64,000 bases of DNA from Mesonia mobilis DSM 19841 (lineage in GTDB: Bacteria; Bacteroidota; Bacteroidia; Flavobacteriales; Flavobacteriaceae), in NCBI RefSeq assembly GCF_000423405.1, contig NZ_AUHX01000011.1:54955-118954 (forward strand). Direction: 5' to 3'. Position numbers and translations under genes: made by a program. Positions 1 to 11,045 of the stretch are shown piece by piece; within the stretch, counting starts at the first letter, position 1, and each line of letters opens with the position of its first letter. Below the pieces are notes generated by a model that saw nothing but the letters and a program-made list of their open reading frames with translations, was not told the origin of the DNA and ran no database searches.

Positions 1-485
1 TTAGTTACGAAAATGTAATGCAAGTGCCAAAACTTACTAAAATTGTAGTAAGTAGAGGTGTTGGTGCAGCTGTAGCAGATAAAAAGTTAATTGATCATGC
101 TGTTGATGAATTATCTACTATTACTGGTCAAAAAGCTGTAGCGACAATATCTAAAAAAGATGTTGCTTCATTCAAGTTACGTAAAGGTATGCCTATCGGA
201 GCTAAAGTAACACTTAGAGGAGATCGCATGTACGAATTTTTAGATCGTTTGATCACAGCTTCACTTCCACGTGTACGTGATTTTGACGGTATAAAAGCTA
301 CTGGTTTTGACGGTAGAGGGAATTATAACTTAGGTATTACTGAGCAAATTATTTTCCCAGAAATTAATATCGATAGAGTAAATAAAATTGCTGGTATGGA
401 TATTACTTTCGTGACTACTGCAAATACAGATAAGGAAGCAAAATCATTGTTAACAGAACTAGGATTACCTTTTAAAAAGAATTAA
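1..485 (+). CDS. rplE: Ribosomal protein L5, 5' truncated by window edge
   Basis: L5 of the large subunit binds 5S rRNA and contacts the P-site tRNA. The reading frame is open from the first complete codon at base 3 (S-Y-E-N-V before the first internal Met), so the Met at 18 is internal and roughly the first 20-25 residues lie outside the window. The visible part carries the L5 core (KLRKGMPIG, then [20 protein letters not shown]) and a normal C-terminus. Two bases separate it from S14. It is part of the spc operon, in the usual bacterial gene order. Confidence 0.97.
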   Translation, partial: SYENVMQVPKLTKIVVSRGVGAAVADKKLIDHAVDELSTITGQKAVATISKKDVASFKLRKGMPIGAKVTLRGDRMYEFLDRLITASLPRVRDFDGIKATGFDGRGNYNLGITEQIIFPEINIDRVNKIAGMDITFVTTANTDKEAKSLLTELGLPFKKN

Positions 486-487
486 TT

Positions 488-757
488 ATGGCTAAAGAAT
501 CAATGAAAGCCCGTGAGGTAAAAAGACAAGAGTTGGTAAAAAAGTATGCTGAAAAGAGAGAGGCTTTAAAAGAAGCTGGAGACTACGAAGCATTACAGAA
601 ATTACCTAAAAACTCTTCTCCGGTTCGTTTACATAACAGATGTAAGCTAACAGGAAGACCAAAGGGTTATATGAGACAATTTGGAATATCTCGTGTTATG
701 TTCAGAGAAATGGCTAACAAAGGGTTAATTCCGGGAGTTAAAAAAGCTAGTTGGTAA
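488..757 (+). CDS. rpsN: Ribosomal protein S14, zinc-independent form
   Basis: S14 is a small-subunit head protein. The 89-residue length and the signature [19 protein letters not shown] identify it. It contains only one Cys and no CXXC pairs, so it is the longer, zinc-free (C-minus) type rather than the short zinc-ribbon type. The ATG follows L5 by two bases, which suggests translational coupling. The gap of 58 bases to S8 is the longest within this part of the operon and shows no terminator. Confidence 0.97.
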   Translation: MAKESMKAREVKRQELVKKYAEKREALKEAGDYEALQKLPKNSSPVRLHNRCKLTGRPKGYMRQFGISRVMFREMANKGLIPGVKKASW

Positions 758-815
758 AAATTTAATCGGTTGAAGGTTCTAAACTAAAGAAAACCACAAC
801 CACAAATCAAAATAG

Positions 816-1214
816 ATGAATACAGATCCTATTGCAGATTATTTAACTAGAATTAGAAATGCTGTGGCAGCAAGTCACCGTGTGGTAGAGATACCAGCTT
901 CTAATTTAAAGAAACAAATTACTAAAATATTATTCGATCAAGGGTATATTCTTAGTTATAAGTTTGAGGAAGAGGGTTCAAGAGGGACAATTAAAATCGC
1001 TCTTAAGTATGATAAAGATACTAAAGACTCTGTAATCAAAAAGATACAAAGAATTAGTAAGCCTGGTCTTCGAAAGTATGCTGGTGCGGGTGAATTACCA
1101 CGTATTTTAAACGGACTTGGAATTGCAATCGTTTCTACTTCTCACGGAGTAATGACAGATAAGCAAGCGAGAAAAGAGAATGTAGGTGGTGAAGTTCTTT
1201 GCTACGTTTACTAA
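816..1214 (+). CDS. rpsH: Ribosomal protein S8
   Basis: S8 binds the central domain of 16S rRNA and in enterobacteria is the translational repressor of the spc operon. The 132-residue protein begins [16 protein letters not shown] and ends with the conserved [19 protein letters not shown] and GGEVLCYVY segments. It is full length. No S8-binding hairpin was identified near L5, and the L5 start lies outside the window, so autoregulation cannot be judged here. Confidence 0.97.
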   Translation: MNTDPIADYLTRIRNAVAASHRVVEIPASNLKKQITKILFDQGYILSYKFEEEGSRGTIKIALKYDKDTKDSVIKKIQRISKPGLRKYAGAGELPRILNGLGIAIVSTSHGVMTDKQARKENVGGEVLCYVY

Positions 1215-1232
1215 TATTTAAAAGACGAAAAC

Positions 1233-1775
1233 ATGTCAAGAATAGGTAAAAGTCCAGTATCGATTCCAGAAGGCGTAACTGTAAGCGTAAAAGACGGAGT
1301 AGTTACTGTAAAAGGAAAATTAGGAGAGTTAACTCAAGAATTTTCAGATATCGATATTAAAGTTGAAGAGAACGAAGTAGTGTTAGAGAGACCTTCTGAA
1401 AAGAAGATTTTTAAATCAAAGCACGGTCTTTACAGAGCTTTAATTCAGAATATGGTTGAAGGTGTATCTAACGGATTTACAAAACAACTAGAATTAGTTG
1501 GTGTAGGTTACCGTGCATCTAACCAAGGTCAAAAGTTAGATTTAGCGATTGGATTTTCTCATAATATTGTATTAGATTTGGCGCCTGAAGTTAAGGTTGA
1601 AACCATTTCTGAAAAAGGTAAGAATCCTATCGTAAAATTAACTTCTTACGATAAGCAATTAGTAGGTCAAGTAGCTGCTAAGATCAGATCTTTCCGTAAG
1701 CCTGAACCATACAAAGGAAAAGGTATCAAGTTCGTAGGTGAGCATATTAGAAGAAAAGCAGGTAAATCTGCTTAA
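1233..1775 (+). CDS. rplF: Ribosomal protein L6
   Basis: L6 lies near the sarcin-ricin loop and the factor-binding site of the 50S subunit. The 180-residue product shows the two L6 domains, with MSRIGKSPVSIPEGV at the start and the signature PEPYKGKGIKFVGEHIRRKAGK (partly quoted) near the C-terminus. Length and position between S8 and L18 are standard. Confidence 0.97.
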   Translation: MSRIGKSPVSIPEGVTVSVKDGVVTVKGKLGELTQEFSDIDIKVEENEVVLERPSEKKIFKSKHGLYRALIQNMVEGVSNGFTKQLELVGVGYRASNQGQKLDLAIGFSHNIVLDLAPEVKVETISEKGKNPIVKLTSYDKQLVGQVAAKIRSFRKPEPYKGKGIKFVGEHIRRKAGKSA

Positions 1776-1787
1776 TAAAGTATAATT

Positions 1788-2141
1788 ATGGCATTTTCAA
1801 AAGTAAAAAGAAGAAATAAAATTAGAAGAAGGATCCGTCAATCAATTTCGGGTACTGAGAGTAAACCACGTCTATCTGTTTTTAGAAGTAATAAAGAGAT
1901 TTATGCTCAATTAATAGATGATGTAAGTGGTAAAACTATTGCAGCAGCTTCTTCTAGAGACAAAGGAGTTTCTGATAAAGGAACCAAAAGCGAGGTAGCG
2001 ACTGCCGTAGGTAAAGCTATCGCTGAAAAAGCAAAAGAAGCCGGAGTAGAAGTTATTTCGTTCGATAGAAGCGGATATTTATATCACGGAAGAGTTAAAT
2101 CATTAGCAGAAGGTGCTCGCGAAGGCGGACTAAAATTCTAA
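1788..2141 (+). CDS. rplR: Ribosomal protein L18
   Basis: L18 binds 5S rRNA together with L5. The protein has 117 residues, a strongly basic N-terminus ([18 protein letters not shown]), the conserved [14 protein letters not shown] strand and the ending [26 protein letters not shown] (C-terminal core). It is full length, 12 bases after L6 and 6 bases before S5. Confidence 0.97.
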   Translation: MAFSKVKRRNKIRRRIRQSISGTESKPRLSVFRSNKEIYAQLIDDVSGKTIAAASSRDKGVSDKGTKSEVATAVGKAIAEKAKEAGVEVISFDRSGYLYHGRVKSLAEGAREGGLKF

Positions 2142-2147
2142 AAGATT

Positions 2148-2672
2148 ATGTATCAAGATTATAAAAATGTAGAGCTTGTTAAGCCAAGTGGCTTAGATTT
2201 AAAAGATCGTTTAGTTGGTGTACAACGTGTAACTAAAGTTACTAAAGGTGGTAGAGCATTTGGTTTTTCTGCTATCGTAGTTGTAGGAGACGAAAACGGA
2301 GTTGTAGGTCACGGTTTAGGTAAGTCTAAAGAGGTAGCTGAAGCAATTGCTAAAGCTGTAGAAGATGCAAAAAAGAATTTAGTTCGTATTCCTTTAAATA
2401 AGGGTACTTTACCACACGAGCAAAAAGGTAAATACGGTGGAGCAAGAGTTTTATTACTTCCTGCTGCAACGGGTACCGGAGTTATTGCTGGTGGTGCCAT
2501 TCGTGCGGTATTAGAAGCAGTTGGTGTTCATGATGTATTATCAAAGAACCAAGGATCTTCTAACCCTCACAATGTGGTAAAAGCTACTTTCGACGCATTA
2601 TTGCAATTAAGAAGTGCTGAGACTGTTGCAAAACAACGTGGTATTTCATTAGACAAGGTATTTAACGGATAA
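2148..2672 (+). CDS. rpsE: Ribosomal protein S5
   Basis: S5 contributes to decoding accuracy and mRNA unwinding at the 30S entry site. The 174-residue product carries the S5 N-terminal signature ([19 protein letters not shown]) and the C-terminal glycine-rich segment ([21 protein letters not shown]). It starts six bases after L18, so translation is probably coupled. Confidence 0.97.
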   Translation: MYQDYKNVELVKPSGLDLKDRLVGVQRVTKVTKGGRAFGFSAIVVVGDENGVVGHGLGKSKEVAEAIAKAVEDAKKNLVRIPLNKGTLPHEQKGKYGGARVLLLPAATGTGVIAGGAIRAVLEAVGVHDVLSKNQGSSNPHNVVKATFDALLQLRSAETVAKQRGISLDKVFNG

Positions 2673-2684
2673 TATTCAAGGAAA

Positions 2685-2867
2685 ATGGGAAAGATTAAAG
2701 TAACTAAAGTGAAAAGTGCTATCAATCGCACCAAGAACCAAAAGCTTACCTTAGAAGCTTTAGGTTTAAGAAAGATGGGGCAAACTGTCGAACACGAAGA
2801 TTCGCCTAATATCCTTGGAATGATAAATAAAGTACAACATTTAGTTTCTGTTGAAGAAACAAAATAA
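2685..2867 (+). CDS. rpmD: Ribosomal protein L30
   Basis: A 60-residue basic protein, [20 protein letters not shown], with the L30 hallmark [20 protein letters not shown]. The length matches bacterial L30. It lies between S5 and L15 as in most bacteria. Confidence 0.96.
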   Translation: MGKIKVTKVKSAINRTKNQKLTLEALGLRKMGQTVEHEDSPNILGMINKVQHLVSVEETK

Positions 2868-2876
2868 ACTTATACG

Positions 2877-3329
2877 ATGGAATTAAATAACTTAAGACCT
2901 GCAAAGGGTTCAGTTCGAGCAAATAGTAAGCGTATAGGTAGAGGTGAAGGATCTGGTAAAGGTGGAACTTCTACACGCGGACACAAAGGAGCTAAATCTC
3001 GTTCAGGATATTCTAAGAAAATCGGATTTGAAGGTGGGCAAATGCCACTTCAAAGACGAGTTCCTAAATTTGGTTTCAATAACAGAAATCGTAAAGAATA
3101 TCAAGGGGTTAATTTAGATACACTTCAAAAGTTAGTAGATAACGGTAAAATTAATGATACTGTAGATTTACAAACTTTATTAGATAATAGATTAGCAACA
3201 AAAACAGATTTAGTAAAAATCTTAGGAAGAGGAGAGCTTAAAGCTAAACTTAAAGTTTCTGCTCACAAATTCACCGCATCTGCTAAAGAAGCAATCGAAG
3301 CTGCCGGTGGTGAAGCTGTAACTTTATAA
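2877..3329 (+). CDS. rplO: Ribosomal protein L15
   Basis: L15 is a late-assembly 50S protein. The 150-residue sequence begins MELNNLRPAKGSVRANSKRI with the glycine-rich RGEGSGKGGTSTRGHKGAKS segment that threads into 23S rRNA, and ends with the L15 signature KVSAHKFTASAKEAIEAAGG. Nine bases separate it from secY, as expected for the conserved L15-secY pair. Confidence 0.97.
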   Translation: MELNNLRPAKGSVRANSKRIGRGEGSGKGGTSTRGHKGAKSRSGYSKKIGFEGGQMPLQRRVPKFGFNNRNRKEYQGVNLDTLQKLVDNGKINDTVDLQTLLDNRLATKTDLVKILGRGELKAKLKVSAHKFTASAKEAIEAAGGEAVTL

Positions 3330-3338
3330 AAGTAAAGA

Positions 3339-4682
3339 ATGAAATTTATTGAAACAATAAAGAACGTTTGGAAAATAGAAGAGCTAAAGAATCGTATTTT
3401 GATTACTTTAGGTCTTCTATTGGTTTATCGTTTTGGTACTCAAGTAGTACTTCCGGGTATAGATGCATCGCAATTGTCTAATTTAGCAAGCCAAACCGAC
3501 GACGGTTTATTAGGTTTGCTTAACGCATTTACAGGTGGTGCTTTTTCTAATGCATCGATTTTTGCATTAGGGATTATGCCTTACATTTCTGCATCGATTG
3601 TGGTGCAGTTAATGGGTATTGCAGTTCCTTATCTTCAAAAACTTCAAAAAGAAGGTGAAAGTGGTAGAAAGAAAATTAACCAAATTACACGTTGGTTAAC
3701 CATCGCTATTACTTTGGTACAAGGTCCTGGTTATATCTATAACTTATACGGAACTTTACCTCAAAGTGCTTTCTTGTTAGGAGATTCAATAAGTTTTGTT
3801 GTTTCTTCAGTAATTATCCTTACTACAGGCTGTATTTTTGCAATGTGGTTAGGTGAAAGAATTACAGATAAAGGTATAGGAAACGGTATTTCTTTATTAA
3901 TTATGGTAGGTATCATCGCTAGACTTCCGCAGTCATTCATACAAGAATGGGTTTCTAGAGTTTCTGGAGCCGATGCAAATGGAGGTTTAATTATGATCCT
4001 TATTGAGTTGTTTATTTGGTTTGCAATCATTTTCGCATCTGTGATGTTGGTGATGGCTGTAAGGCAGATACCGGTTCAATATGCTAGGCGAAATGCGACT
4101 GGAGGTTATGAAAAAAATATCTTTGGAGGAGCAAGACAGTTTATTCCTTTAAAGTTAAATGCTTCAGGAGTAATGCCTATTATTTTTGCACAAGCAATTA
4201 TGTTTATTCCTTCTGCTGTTGCAGGAATGTCAGATTCTGAAATGGCTCAAGGAATTACCGCAGAATTTAATAATATCTTCGGTTTATGGTATAACGTAGT
4301 GTTTGCATTACTAATTATCATATTCACTTATTTCTATACCGCGATTACAGTGCCAACTAATAAGATGGCAGATGATTTAAAAAGAAGTGGTGGTTTTATT
4401 CCTGGGATCAGACCGGGTACAGAAACAGCAGAATACTTAGATAGAATTATGTCTCAAATCACATTGCCAGGATCTGTTTTCTTAGCATTAATTGCAGTAT
4501 TCCCTGCGGTTGTTGTTTCGATAGGTGTTCAGCAAGGTTGGGCGTTATTCTTTGGAGGTACTTCTCTTATCATTATGGTAGGTGTGGCGATCGATACAAT
4601 GCAGCAGATCAATTCTTATTTATTGAATAAGCATTACGATGGTTTAATGAAATCTGGAAGAAATAGAAAAGCAGTAGCATAA
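3339..4682 (+). CDS. secY: Preprotein translocase subunit SecY
   Basis: SecY forms the protein-conducting channel of the inner membrane together with SecE and SecG, and is driven by SecA. The 447-residue protein has ten predicted membrane segments. Recognisable motifs include the first segment ([20 protein letters not shown]), the plug region after it, and the cytoplasmic loops with [20 protein letters not shown] and [20 protein letters not shown]. It is full length and lies in its usual place between L15 and infA, three bases before infA. Confidence 0.97.
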   Translation: MKFIETIKNVWKIEELKNRILITLGLLLVYRFGTQVVLPGIDASQLSNLASQTDDGLLGLLNAFTGGAFSNASIFALGIMPYISASIVVQLMGIAVPYLQKLQKEGESGRKKINQITRWLTIAITLVQGPGYIYNLYGTLPQSAFLLGDSISFVVSSVIILTTGCIFAMWLGERITDKGIGNGISLLIMVGIIARLPQSFIQEWVSRVSGADANGGLIMILIELFIWFAIIFASVMLVMAVRQIPVQYARRNATGGYEKNIFGGARQFIPLKLNASGVMPIIFAQAIMFIPSAVAGMSDSEMAQGITAEFNNIFGLWYNVVFALLIIIFTYFYTAITVPTNKMADDLKRSGGFIPGIRPGTETAEYLDRIMSQITLPGSVFLALIAVFPAVVVSIGVQQGWALFFGGTSLIIMVGVAIDTMQQINSYLLNKHYDGLMKSGRNRKAVA

Positions 4683-4684
4683 TT

Positions 4685-4900
4685 ATGGCAAAGCAACCAG
4701 CAATAGAGCAAGACGGAACAATTATCGAGGCATTATCTAATGCAATGTTTAGAGTAGAGTTGGAAAACGGTCACGTGGTCACAGCTCACATCTCAGGAAA
4801 AATGAGAATGCATTACATTAAGCTTTTGCCGGGAGATAAAGTTAAATTGGAAATGAGTCCTTACGATTTAACGAAGGCTCGTATAACCTATAGATACTAA
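4685..4900 (+). CDS. infA: Translation initiation factor IF-1
   Basis: IF-1 binds the 30S A site during initiation. The 71-residue OB-fold protein reads [20 protein letters not shown] and contains the conserved [20 protein letters not shown] and [13 protein letters not shown] segments. It starts three bases after the secY stop. A 113-base gap with a promoter-like element follows before L36. Confidence 0.97.
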   Translation: MAKQPAIEQDGTIIEALSNAMFRVELENGHVVTAHISGKMRMHYIKLLPGDKVKLEMSPYDLTKARITYRY

Positions 4901-4937
4901 TAAATCTTATAAATGTGATTAATTCAAAATTTTTTAT

Positions 4938-4945
4938 TACTTTTG
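4938..4945 (+). promoter_or_regulatory. Bacteroidota -7 element TACTTTTG upstream of rpmJ
   Basis: TACTTTTG matches the Bacteroidota sigma-A -7 consensus TAnnTTTG and lies in the only sizeable gap between infA and rpmJ. No clean TTG -33 element is seen at the usual distance. If used, it would transcribe L36-S13-S11-S4-rpoA-L17 separately from the spc genes. Confidence 0.5.
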
Positions 4946-5013
4946 CGGTCTGAAAAATTTTGATAAGCTTCTAAAACACAGAAACTTTACATTTATCAGA
5001 AAAAACAATAGAG

Positions 5014-5130
5014 ATGAAAGTAAGAGCATCAATAAAAAAGAGAAGTGCCGACTGCAAGATTGTACGCAGAAAAGGGCGCCTTTACGTTATTAACAAAAAG
5101 AATCCTAGATTTAAACAAAGACAAGGCTAA
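5014..5130 (+). CDS. rpmJ: Ribosomal protein L36, zinc-free form
   Basis: The product is 38 residues: it begins [20 protein letters not shown] and ends [10 protein letters not shown]. The start, basic core and KQRQG end are typical of L36. Only one of the four usual zinc ligands remains: Cys14 is kept, while the other Cys positions and the His are Ser11, Asn27 and Phe33. This makes it the C-minus form. It starts directly in front of S13, with two bases between the L36 stop and the S13 ATG. Confidence 0.96.
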   Translation: MKVRASIKKRSADCKIVRRKGRLYVINKKNPRFKQRQG

Positions 5131-5132
5131 TT

Positions 5133-5507
5133 ATGGCGAGAATTGCAGGGGTAGATATACCTAAACAAAAGCGAGGAGTTATAGCATTAACCTATATCTT
5201 CGGAATTGGCAAGAGTAGAGCTCAAAAAATTCTTGAAACTGCCAAAGTAGATGAGAATACTAAAGTTTCAGATTGGACCGATGATGAAATCGGAAAAATT
5301 CGTGAAGCTGTAGGGCAATATACCATAGAAGGAGAATTAAGATCAGAAGTTCAGCTTAGTATTAAGCGTTTAATGGATATCGGTTGTTACCGTGGTATCC
5401 GTCACAGATCTAGCCTTCCGTTAAGAGGTCAGCGTACGAAGAATAACTCTAGAACGCGTAAAGGAAAGAGAAAAACAGTTGCGAACAAGAAAAAAGCAAC
5501 TAAATAA
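5133..5507 (+). CDS. rpsM: Ribosomal protein S13
   Basis: S13 sits at the head of the 30S subunit and forms bridges to the 50S subunit and contacts the P-site tRNA. The 124-residue product has [20 protein letters not shown] at the start, the [20 protein letters not shown] signature and a basic tail ending KKATK. Length and order (L36-S13-S11-S4) are standard. Confidence 0.97.
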   Translation: MARIAGVDIPKQKRGVIALTYIFGIGKSRAQKILETAKVDENTKVSDWTDDEIGKIREAVGQYTIEGELRSEVQLSIKRLMDIGCYRGIRHRSSLPLRGQRTKNNSRTRKGKRKTVANKKKATK

Positions 5508-5516
5508 TAAGTAGTT

Positions 5517-5900
5517 ATGGCAAAGTCAACAACTAAGAAACGTAAAGTAATCGTTGATTCTTTTGGTGAGGCGCACATTACAGCTTCTTTCAATAATATC
5601 ATTGTTTCTTTAACTAACAAAAAAGGAGATGTGATCTCTTGGTCTACTGCCGGTAAAATGGGCTTTAGAGGATCTAAGAAAAACACTCCTTACGCAGCAC
5701 AATTAGCAGCAGAAGATGCAGCTAAAGTAGCACACGAAGCTGGTTTAAGAAAAGTGAAAGTTTATGTGAAGGGACCTGGTAATGGTAGAGAATCTGCTAT
5801 TCGTTCTATCCACAACGGAGGGATCGAAGTAACAGAGATTATCGATATCACACCAATTCCACACAACGGTTGTCGTCCACCAAAAAGACGTAGAGTTTAA
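5517..5900 (+). CDS. rpsK: Ribosomal protein S11
   Basis: S11 lies on the 30S platform near the mRNA exit. The 127-residue protein contains [20 protein letters not shown], the [20 protein letters not shown] segment and the terminal signature [19 protein letters not shown] 93-base gap to S4 follows, with no terminator seen. Confidence 0.97.
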   Translation: MAKSTTKKRKVIVDSFGEAHITASFNNIIVSLTNKKGDVISWSTAGKMGFRGSKKNTPYAAQLAAEDAAKVAHEAGLRKVKVYVKGPGNGRESAIRSIHNGGIEVTEIIDITPIPHNGCRPPKRRRV

Positions 5901-5993
5901 TTAATAGTAAATATCAACAAAGAGTATTACGATTATCGAAGGATTATATTTTCAAAGACCTTAATTCATAATCACTCTTTAAAATTTAAATAA

Positions 5994-6599
5994 ATGGCAA
6001 GATATACTGGTCCAAAAAGTAAAATAGCAAGAAAGTTTGGTGAAGCTATTTTTGGAGATGATAAGTCTTTTGAAAAAAGAAACTATCCTCCAGGTCAACA
6101 CGGTAACAACAGACGCCGTGGTAAAAAATCTGAATACGCTGTCCAGTTAATGGAGAAGCAAAAAGCAAAATATACTTACGGTATATTAGAGCGTCAATTC
6201 AGAAATATGTTTAAGAAAGCAACAGCTGCACAAGGTATTACTGGTGAGGTTCTTTTACAATTATGTGAATCTCGTTTAGATAATGTTGTTTATAGAATGG
6301 GAGTTTCTCCTTCTAGAAGAGGTGCAAGACAATTGGTTTCTCACAGACATATCACTGTAAACGGTGAAATCGTAAATATACCTTCTTACCAATTAAAAGC
6401 TGGTGATGTAGTAGGGGTAAGAGAAAAGTCTAAATCTTTAACAGCAATCCAGTCTTCATTGGAGAGCTCAAGTAATGTTTACGAATGGATTACCTGGAAT
6501 TCAGAGAAGAAAGAAGGAACTTATGTTTCTGTACCTTCAAGAATTCAAATTCCAGAAAACATTAACGAACAATTTATCGTCGAATTATATTCGAAATAA
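5994..6599 (+). CDS. rpsD: Ribosomal protein S4
   Basis: S4 is a primary 16S rRNA binder and in enterobacteria represses the alpha operon. The 201-residue product begins [20 protein letters not shown], contains the S4 signature [20 protein letters not shown] and an S4 RNA-binding domain ([20 protein letters not shown]). No N-terminal zinc-binding Cys cluster is present, as in other C-minus S4 proteins. Confidence 0.97.
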   Translation: MARYTGPKSKIARKFGEAIFGDDKSFEKRNYPPGQHGNNRRRGKKSEYAVQLMEKQKAKYTYGILERQFRNMFKKATAAQGITGEVLLQLCESRLDNVVYRMGVSPSRRGARQLVSHRHITVNGEIVNIPSYQLKAGDVVGVREKSKSLTAIQSSLESSSNVYEWITWNSEKKEGTYVSVPSRIQIPENINEQFIVELYSK

Positions 6600-6623
6600 T
6601 CTTTAACAGACAGAACTCATAAT

Positions 6624-7616
6624 ATGGCCATACTTAATTTTCAGAAGCCCGATAAAGTTATCATGATTGATTCAACCGAGTTCGAGGGCAAGTTTGAATT
6701 TCGTCCCTTAGAACCAGGATATGGATTAACTGTAGGTAACGCTCTTAGACGAGTACTGTTGTCTTCATTAGAAGGTTTCGCAATAACCTCAGTAAGAATA
6801 GAAGGTGTAGATCATGAGTTTTCTACCATTGCTGGAGTTGTAGAAGACGTTACCGAAATTATTTTAAATTTAAAACAAGTTCGTTTTAAAAGACAAATAG
6901 AAGAAGTAGATAACGAGACAGTAACTATTTCTTTCTCGGGTAAAGATCAACTTACCGCAGGAGATTTTCAAAAATTCATTTCAGGATTTCAAGTACTAAA
7001 CCCAGATTTAGTGATTTGTAATATGGAAGAGAATGTAAATCTTAATATCGAGTTAACAATCGATAAAGGTCGTGGTTATGTGCCTGCTGAAGAAAATAAA
7101 AAAGCTAACGCTCCTTTAGGAACCATCTTTACAGATTCTATCTATACGCCAATTAAAAACGTAAAGTATAGTATCGAGAACTATCGTGTAGAGCAAAAAA
7201 CTGACTACGAAAAGTTAGTTTTTGAGATCTCTTCAGACGGTTCAATTCATCCAAAAGATGCTTTAACTGAAGCTGCTAAAATCTTAATCCATCACTTTAT
7301 GTTATTCTCTGATGAGAGAATTACCCTTGAAGCCGATGAGATCGCTCAAACTGAAACTTACGATGAAGAATCACTTCATATGAGACAGTTATTGAAAACT
7401 AAATTGGTAGATTTAGATCTTTCAGTAAGAGCATTAAATTGTTTAAAAGCAGCAGAAGTAGATACTTTAGGAGACTTAGTATCATACAATAAAAATGATT
7501 TAATGAAGTTCCGTAACTTCGGTAAAAAATCTTTAACAGAGCTAGAAGAACTAGTAAATGTAAAAGGTCTTAACTTCGGAATGGATTTATCAAAATACAA
7601 ATTAGATAAAGATTAA
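6624..7616 (+). CDS. rpoA: RNA polymerase alpha subunit
   Basis: The alpha subunit nucleates RNA polymerase assembly and contacts activators and upstream DNA. The 330-residue protein has the N-terminal assembly domain ([20 protein letters not shown]) and the C-terminal helix-hairpin-helix domain ([20 protein letters not shown], then [13 protein letters not shown]). Both domains are intact. It precedes L17 by 64 bases. Confidence 0.98.
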   Translation: MAILNFQKPDKVIMIDSTEFEGKFEFRPLEPGYGLTVGNALRRVLLSSLEGFAITSVRIEGVDHEFSTIAGVVEDVTEIILNLKQVRFKRQIEEVDNETVTISFSGKDQLTAGDFQKFISGFQVLNPDLVICNMEENVNLNIELTIDKGRGYVPAEENKKANAPLGTIFTDSIYTPIKNVKYSIENYRVEQKTDYEKLVFEISSDGSIHPKDALTEAAKILIHHFMLFSDERITLEADEIAQTETYDEESLHMRQLLKTKLVDLDLSVRALNCLKAAEVDTLGDLVSYNKNDLMKFRNFGKKSLTELEELVNVKGLNFGMDLSKYKLDKD

Positions 7617-7680
7617 TACGTCATATTTTGCTCCTCACAAAATGAGTTTAGAAGCAAGATGATGATTAAACCAAAAGGTC

Positions 7681-8181
7681 ATGAGACACGGAAAAAAAGT
7701 AAACCACTTAGGTAGAAAAACTGCTCACAGAAAAGCAATGTTAGCCAATATGGCATCATCTTTAATCGAGCACAAAAGAATCAATACTACTGTTGCTAAA
7801 GCGAAAGCTTTAAAACAATTTATTGAGCCTTTAATAACTAAATCTAAAGAAGACACTACGCATAACAGACGATTAGTTTTCGCTAAACTTCGTAACAAAT
7901 ATGCAGTAAGTGAGCTTTTTAGAGAAGTTGCACCAAAAGTGGGAGACCGTCCAGGTGGATATACAAGAATTATCAAACTTGGTAATCGTTTAGGAGATAA
8001 TGCAGATATGGCACTTATCGAGTTAGTAGATTTTAACGAAATTTACAACCCTAAAGGAGAAGGTAAGAAAAAATCTACTCGTCGTAGTAGAAGAGGTGGT
8101 AAGAAGAATGCTACAGAAACTGCAGCTTCTGAAACTACTGCTCCTAAAGCAGAAGATAAATCATCAAATGAAGAAGAGTAA
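7681..8181 (+). CDS. rplQ: Ribosomal protein L17 with extended C-terminal tail
   Basis: The first 120 residues are a normal L17 ([20 protein letters not shown], later [20 protein letters not shown]). The protein continues to 166 residues with a low-complexity tail: first Lys/Arg-rich ([15 protein letters not shown]), then rich in Ala, Thr, Glu and Ser. Enterobacterial L17 is about 127 residues; long charged tails are common in Bacteroidota. It is the last gene of the alpha operon and is followed by a strong terminator. Confidence 0.97.
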   Translation: MRHGKKVNHLGRKTAHRKAMLANMASSLIEHKRINTTVAKAKALKQFIEPLITKSKEDTTHNRRLVFAKLRNKYAVSELFREVAPKVGDRPGGYTRIIKLGNRLGDNADMALIELVDFNEIYNPKGEGKKKSTRRSRRGGKKNATETAASETTAPKAEDKSSNEEE

Positions 8182-8206
8182 AATGAATTTTATTTTTCAA
8201 TAATTT

Positions 8207-8243
8207 CAAAAGGATAAACTTTAAGGGTTTATCCTTTTTTTTT
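8207..8243 (+). terminator. Rho-independent terminator of the ribosomal operon
   Basis: The stem AAAGGATAAAC pairs with GTTTATCCTTT around a short loop and is followed by a run of T. It separates rplQ from carA. Confidence 0.85.
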
Positions 8244-8272
8244 AACTTAACCTAAATTATTATTCGATTGTA

Positions 8273-9385
8273 ATGAAATATCACGTTCGTAAAAAAGCAA
8301 TTTTATTGTTAGAAGATGGTACAATTTTCCACGGAAAAGTTGTTGGAGATAGAGATGGTACTTCGTTTGGAGAAGTATGTTTTAATACCGGAATGACAGG
8401 ATATCAAGAGATTTTTACAGATCCTTCATATTACGGACAATTAATGATTACAACCAACGCCCACATTGGTAATTATGGTACTTTTTCTGAAGAAGTAGAA
8501 TCTGAAGACATTAAAATTGCCGGATTAATTTGTAAGAATTTCAGCTATAACTATTCAAGAGAGCGTTCAGATCTATCTTTAGAAGACTTTTTAACAAATA
8601 ACAATCTCTTAGCGATCTCAGATGTAGATACTCGTGCACTAGTTTCTTATATAAGAAAACACGGTGCGATGAATGCTGTAATTTCTACGCGTATAGATGA
8701 AGTTGAAGCGCTTAAGAAAGAATTGGCAGCGATCCCTTCGATGAAAGGTTTAGAGCTTGCTTCTAAGGTTTCAACAAAAGAAACTTATTTTGTAGGTGAA
8801 GAAGATGCTGAATTTAAAGTGGCAGCTTTAGATATCGGGATCAAGAAAAATATTCTAAGAAACTTAGCGAAGAAAGGTTGTTACATTAATGTATTCCCAT
8901 ACGATACTAGTTTTGAAGAAATGGAATCTTGGAATCCTGATGGCTACTTCTTATCTAATGGGCCTGGAGATCCGGAGCCGTTAACCAATGCTATAGATGT
9001 TGCTAAAAAGATCATCGAAAAAGATAAGCCGTTATTTGGTATTTGCTTAGGTCATCAAATTATTGCCTTGGCAAATGGTATCGATACCTTTAAAATGCAC
9101 CACGGACATAGAGGGATTAATCACCCGATTAAAAACCTACTAACCGGTAAAGGTGAAATTACTTCGCAAAATCATGGTTTTGCCGTAAGTAAAGAATCTT
9201 TAGAAGCTAATCCAGAAGTAGAGATTACGCATATTCACTTAAACGATCAAACGGTAGCCGGTTTACAAATGAAAAATAAGAATTGTTTTTCTGTACAATA
9301 TCACCCGGAAGCTGGTCCCGGACCAAACGATGCACTGTATCTTTTCGATCAATTCATTGAGAATATGAAAAAAGTAACCGCATAA
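8273..9385 (+). CDS. carA: Carbamoyl-phosphate synthase small (glutaminase) subunit
   Basis: CarA hydrolyses glutamine and passes ammonia to CarB for carbamoyl phosphate, the precursor of arginine and pyrimidines. The 370-residue protein has the N-terminal CarA domain (LLEDGTIFHGKVVGDRDGTS) and a class I glutamine amidotransferase domain. The nucleophile elbow is FGICLGHQI with Cys258, and the His344/Glu346 pair sits in YHPEAGPG. carB is not in the window. The gene lies between two terminators, so it is probably monocistronic. Confidence 0.97.
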   Translation: MKYHVRKKAILLLEDGTIFHGKVVGDRDGTSFGEVCFNTGMTGYQEIFTDPSYYGQLMITTNAHIGNYGTFSEEVESEDIKIAGLICKNFSYNYSRERSDLSLEDFLTNNNLLAISDVDTRALVSYIRKHGAMNAVISTRIDEVEALKKELAAIPSMKGLELASKVSTKETYFVGEEDAEFKVAALDIGIKKNILRNLAKKGCYINVFPYDTSFEEMESWNPDGYFLSNGPGDPEPLTNAIDVAKKIIEKDKPLFGICLGHQIIALANGIDTFKMHHGHRGINHPIKNLLTGKGEITSQNHGFAVSKESLEANPEVEITHIHLNDQTVAGLQMKNKNCFSVQYHPEAGPGPNDALYLFDQFIENMKKVTA

Positions 9386-9390
9386 AATTA

Positions 9391-9419
9391 AAAGCCTTGA
9401 AATTTTCAAGGCTTTTTTT
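9391..9419 (+). terminator. Rho-independent terminator after carA
   Basis: AAAGCCTTGAAA pairs with TTTCAAGGCTTT and is followed by a T run. Confidence 0.85.
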
Positions 9420-9520
9420 GTTAACAAAAACGTTTTCGGGTTGCTAAAAATTCCAAAATCCATAATTGTTGACAATAAATTAAAAGTAAATAAGCAGCAA
9501 AATCCTTATCTTGCAGCTAA

Positions 9521-10831
<1,311 letters not shown>

Positions 10832-10854
10832 TTTATTTATAAAGTAAATTTGAA

Positions 10855-10888
10855 TAAGTCCTGCTTTAAAAGTGGGACTTTTTTTTGC
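10855..10888 (+). terminator. Rho-independent terminator after eno
   Basis: AAGTCC pairs with GGACTT across a loop of about twelve bases and is followed by eight T. Confidence 0.75.
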
Positions 10889-11045
10889 TTAAAACTCAAC
10901 AACAACTATTAATTACTAAAACCTTTTCGGTAATAAGAATTTTCTATCAAATTAATCAAAATTATAAAGGCTTCTTAACGGCTATTTAACACTAAATTTT
11001 GTAAATTAGCGACACTTTAAATTAAAAAATTCAATAATAAATAAC

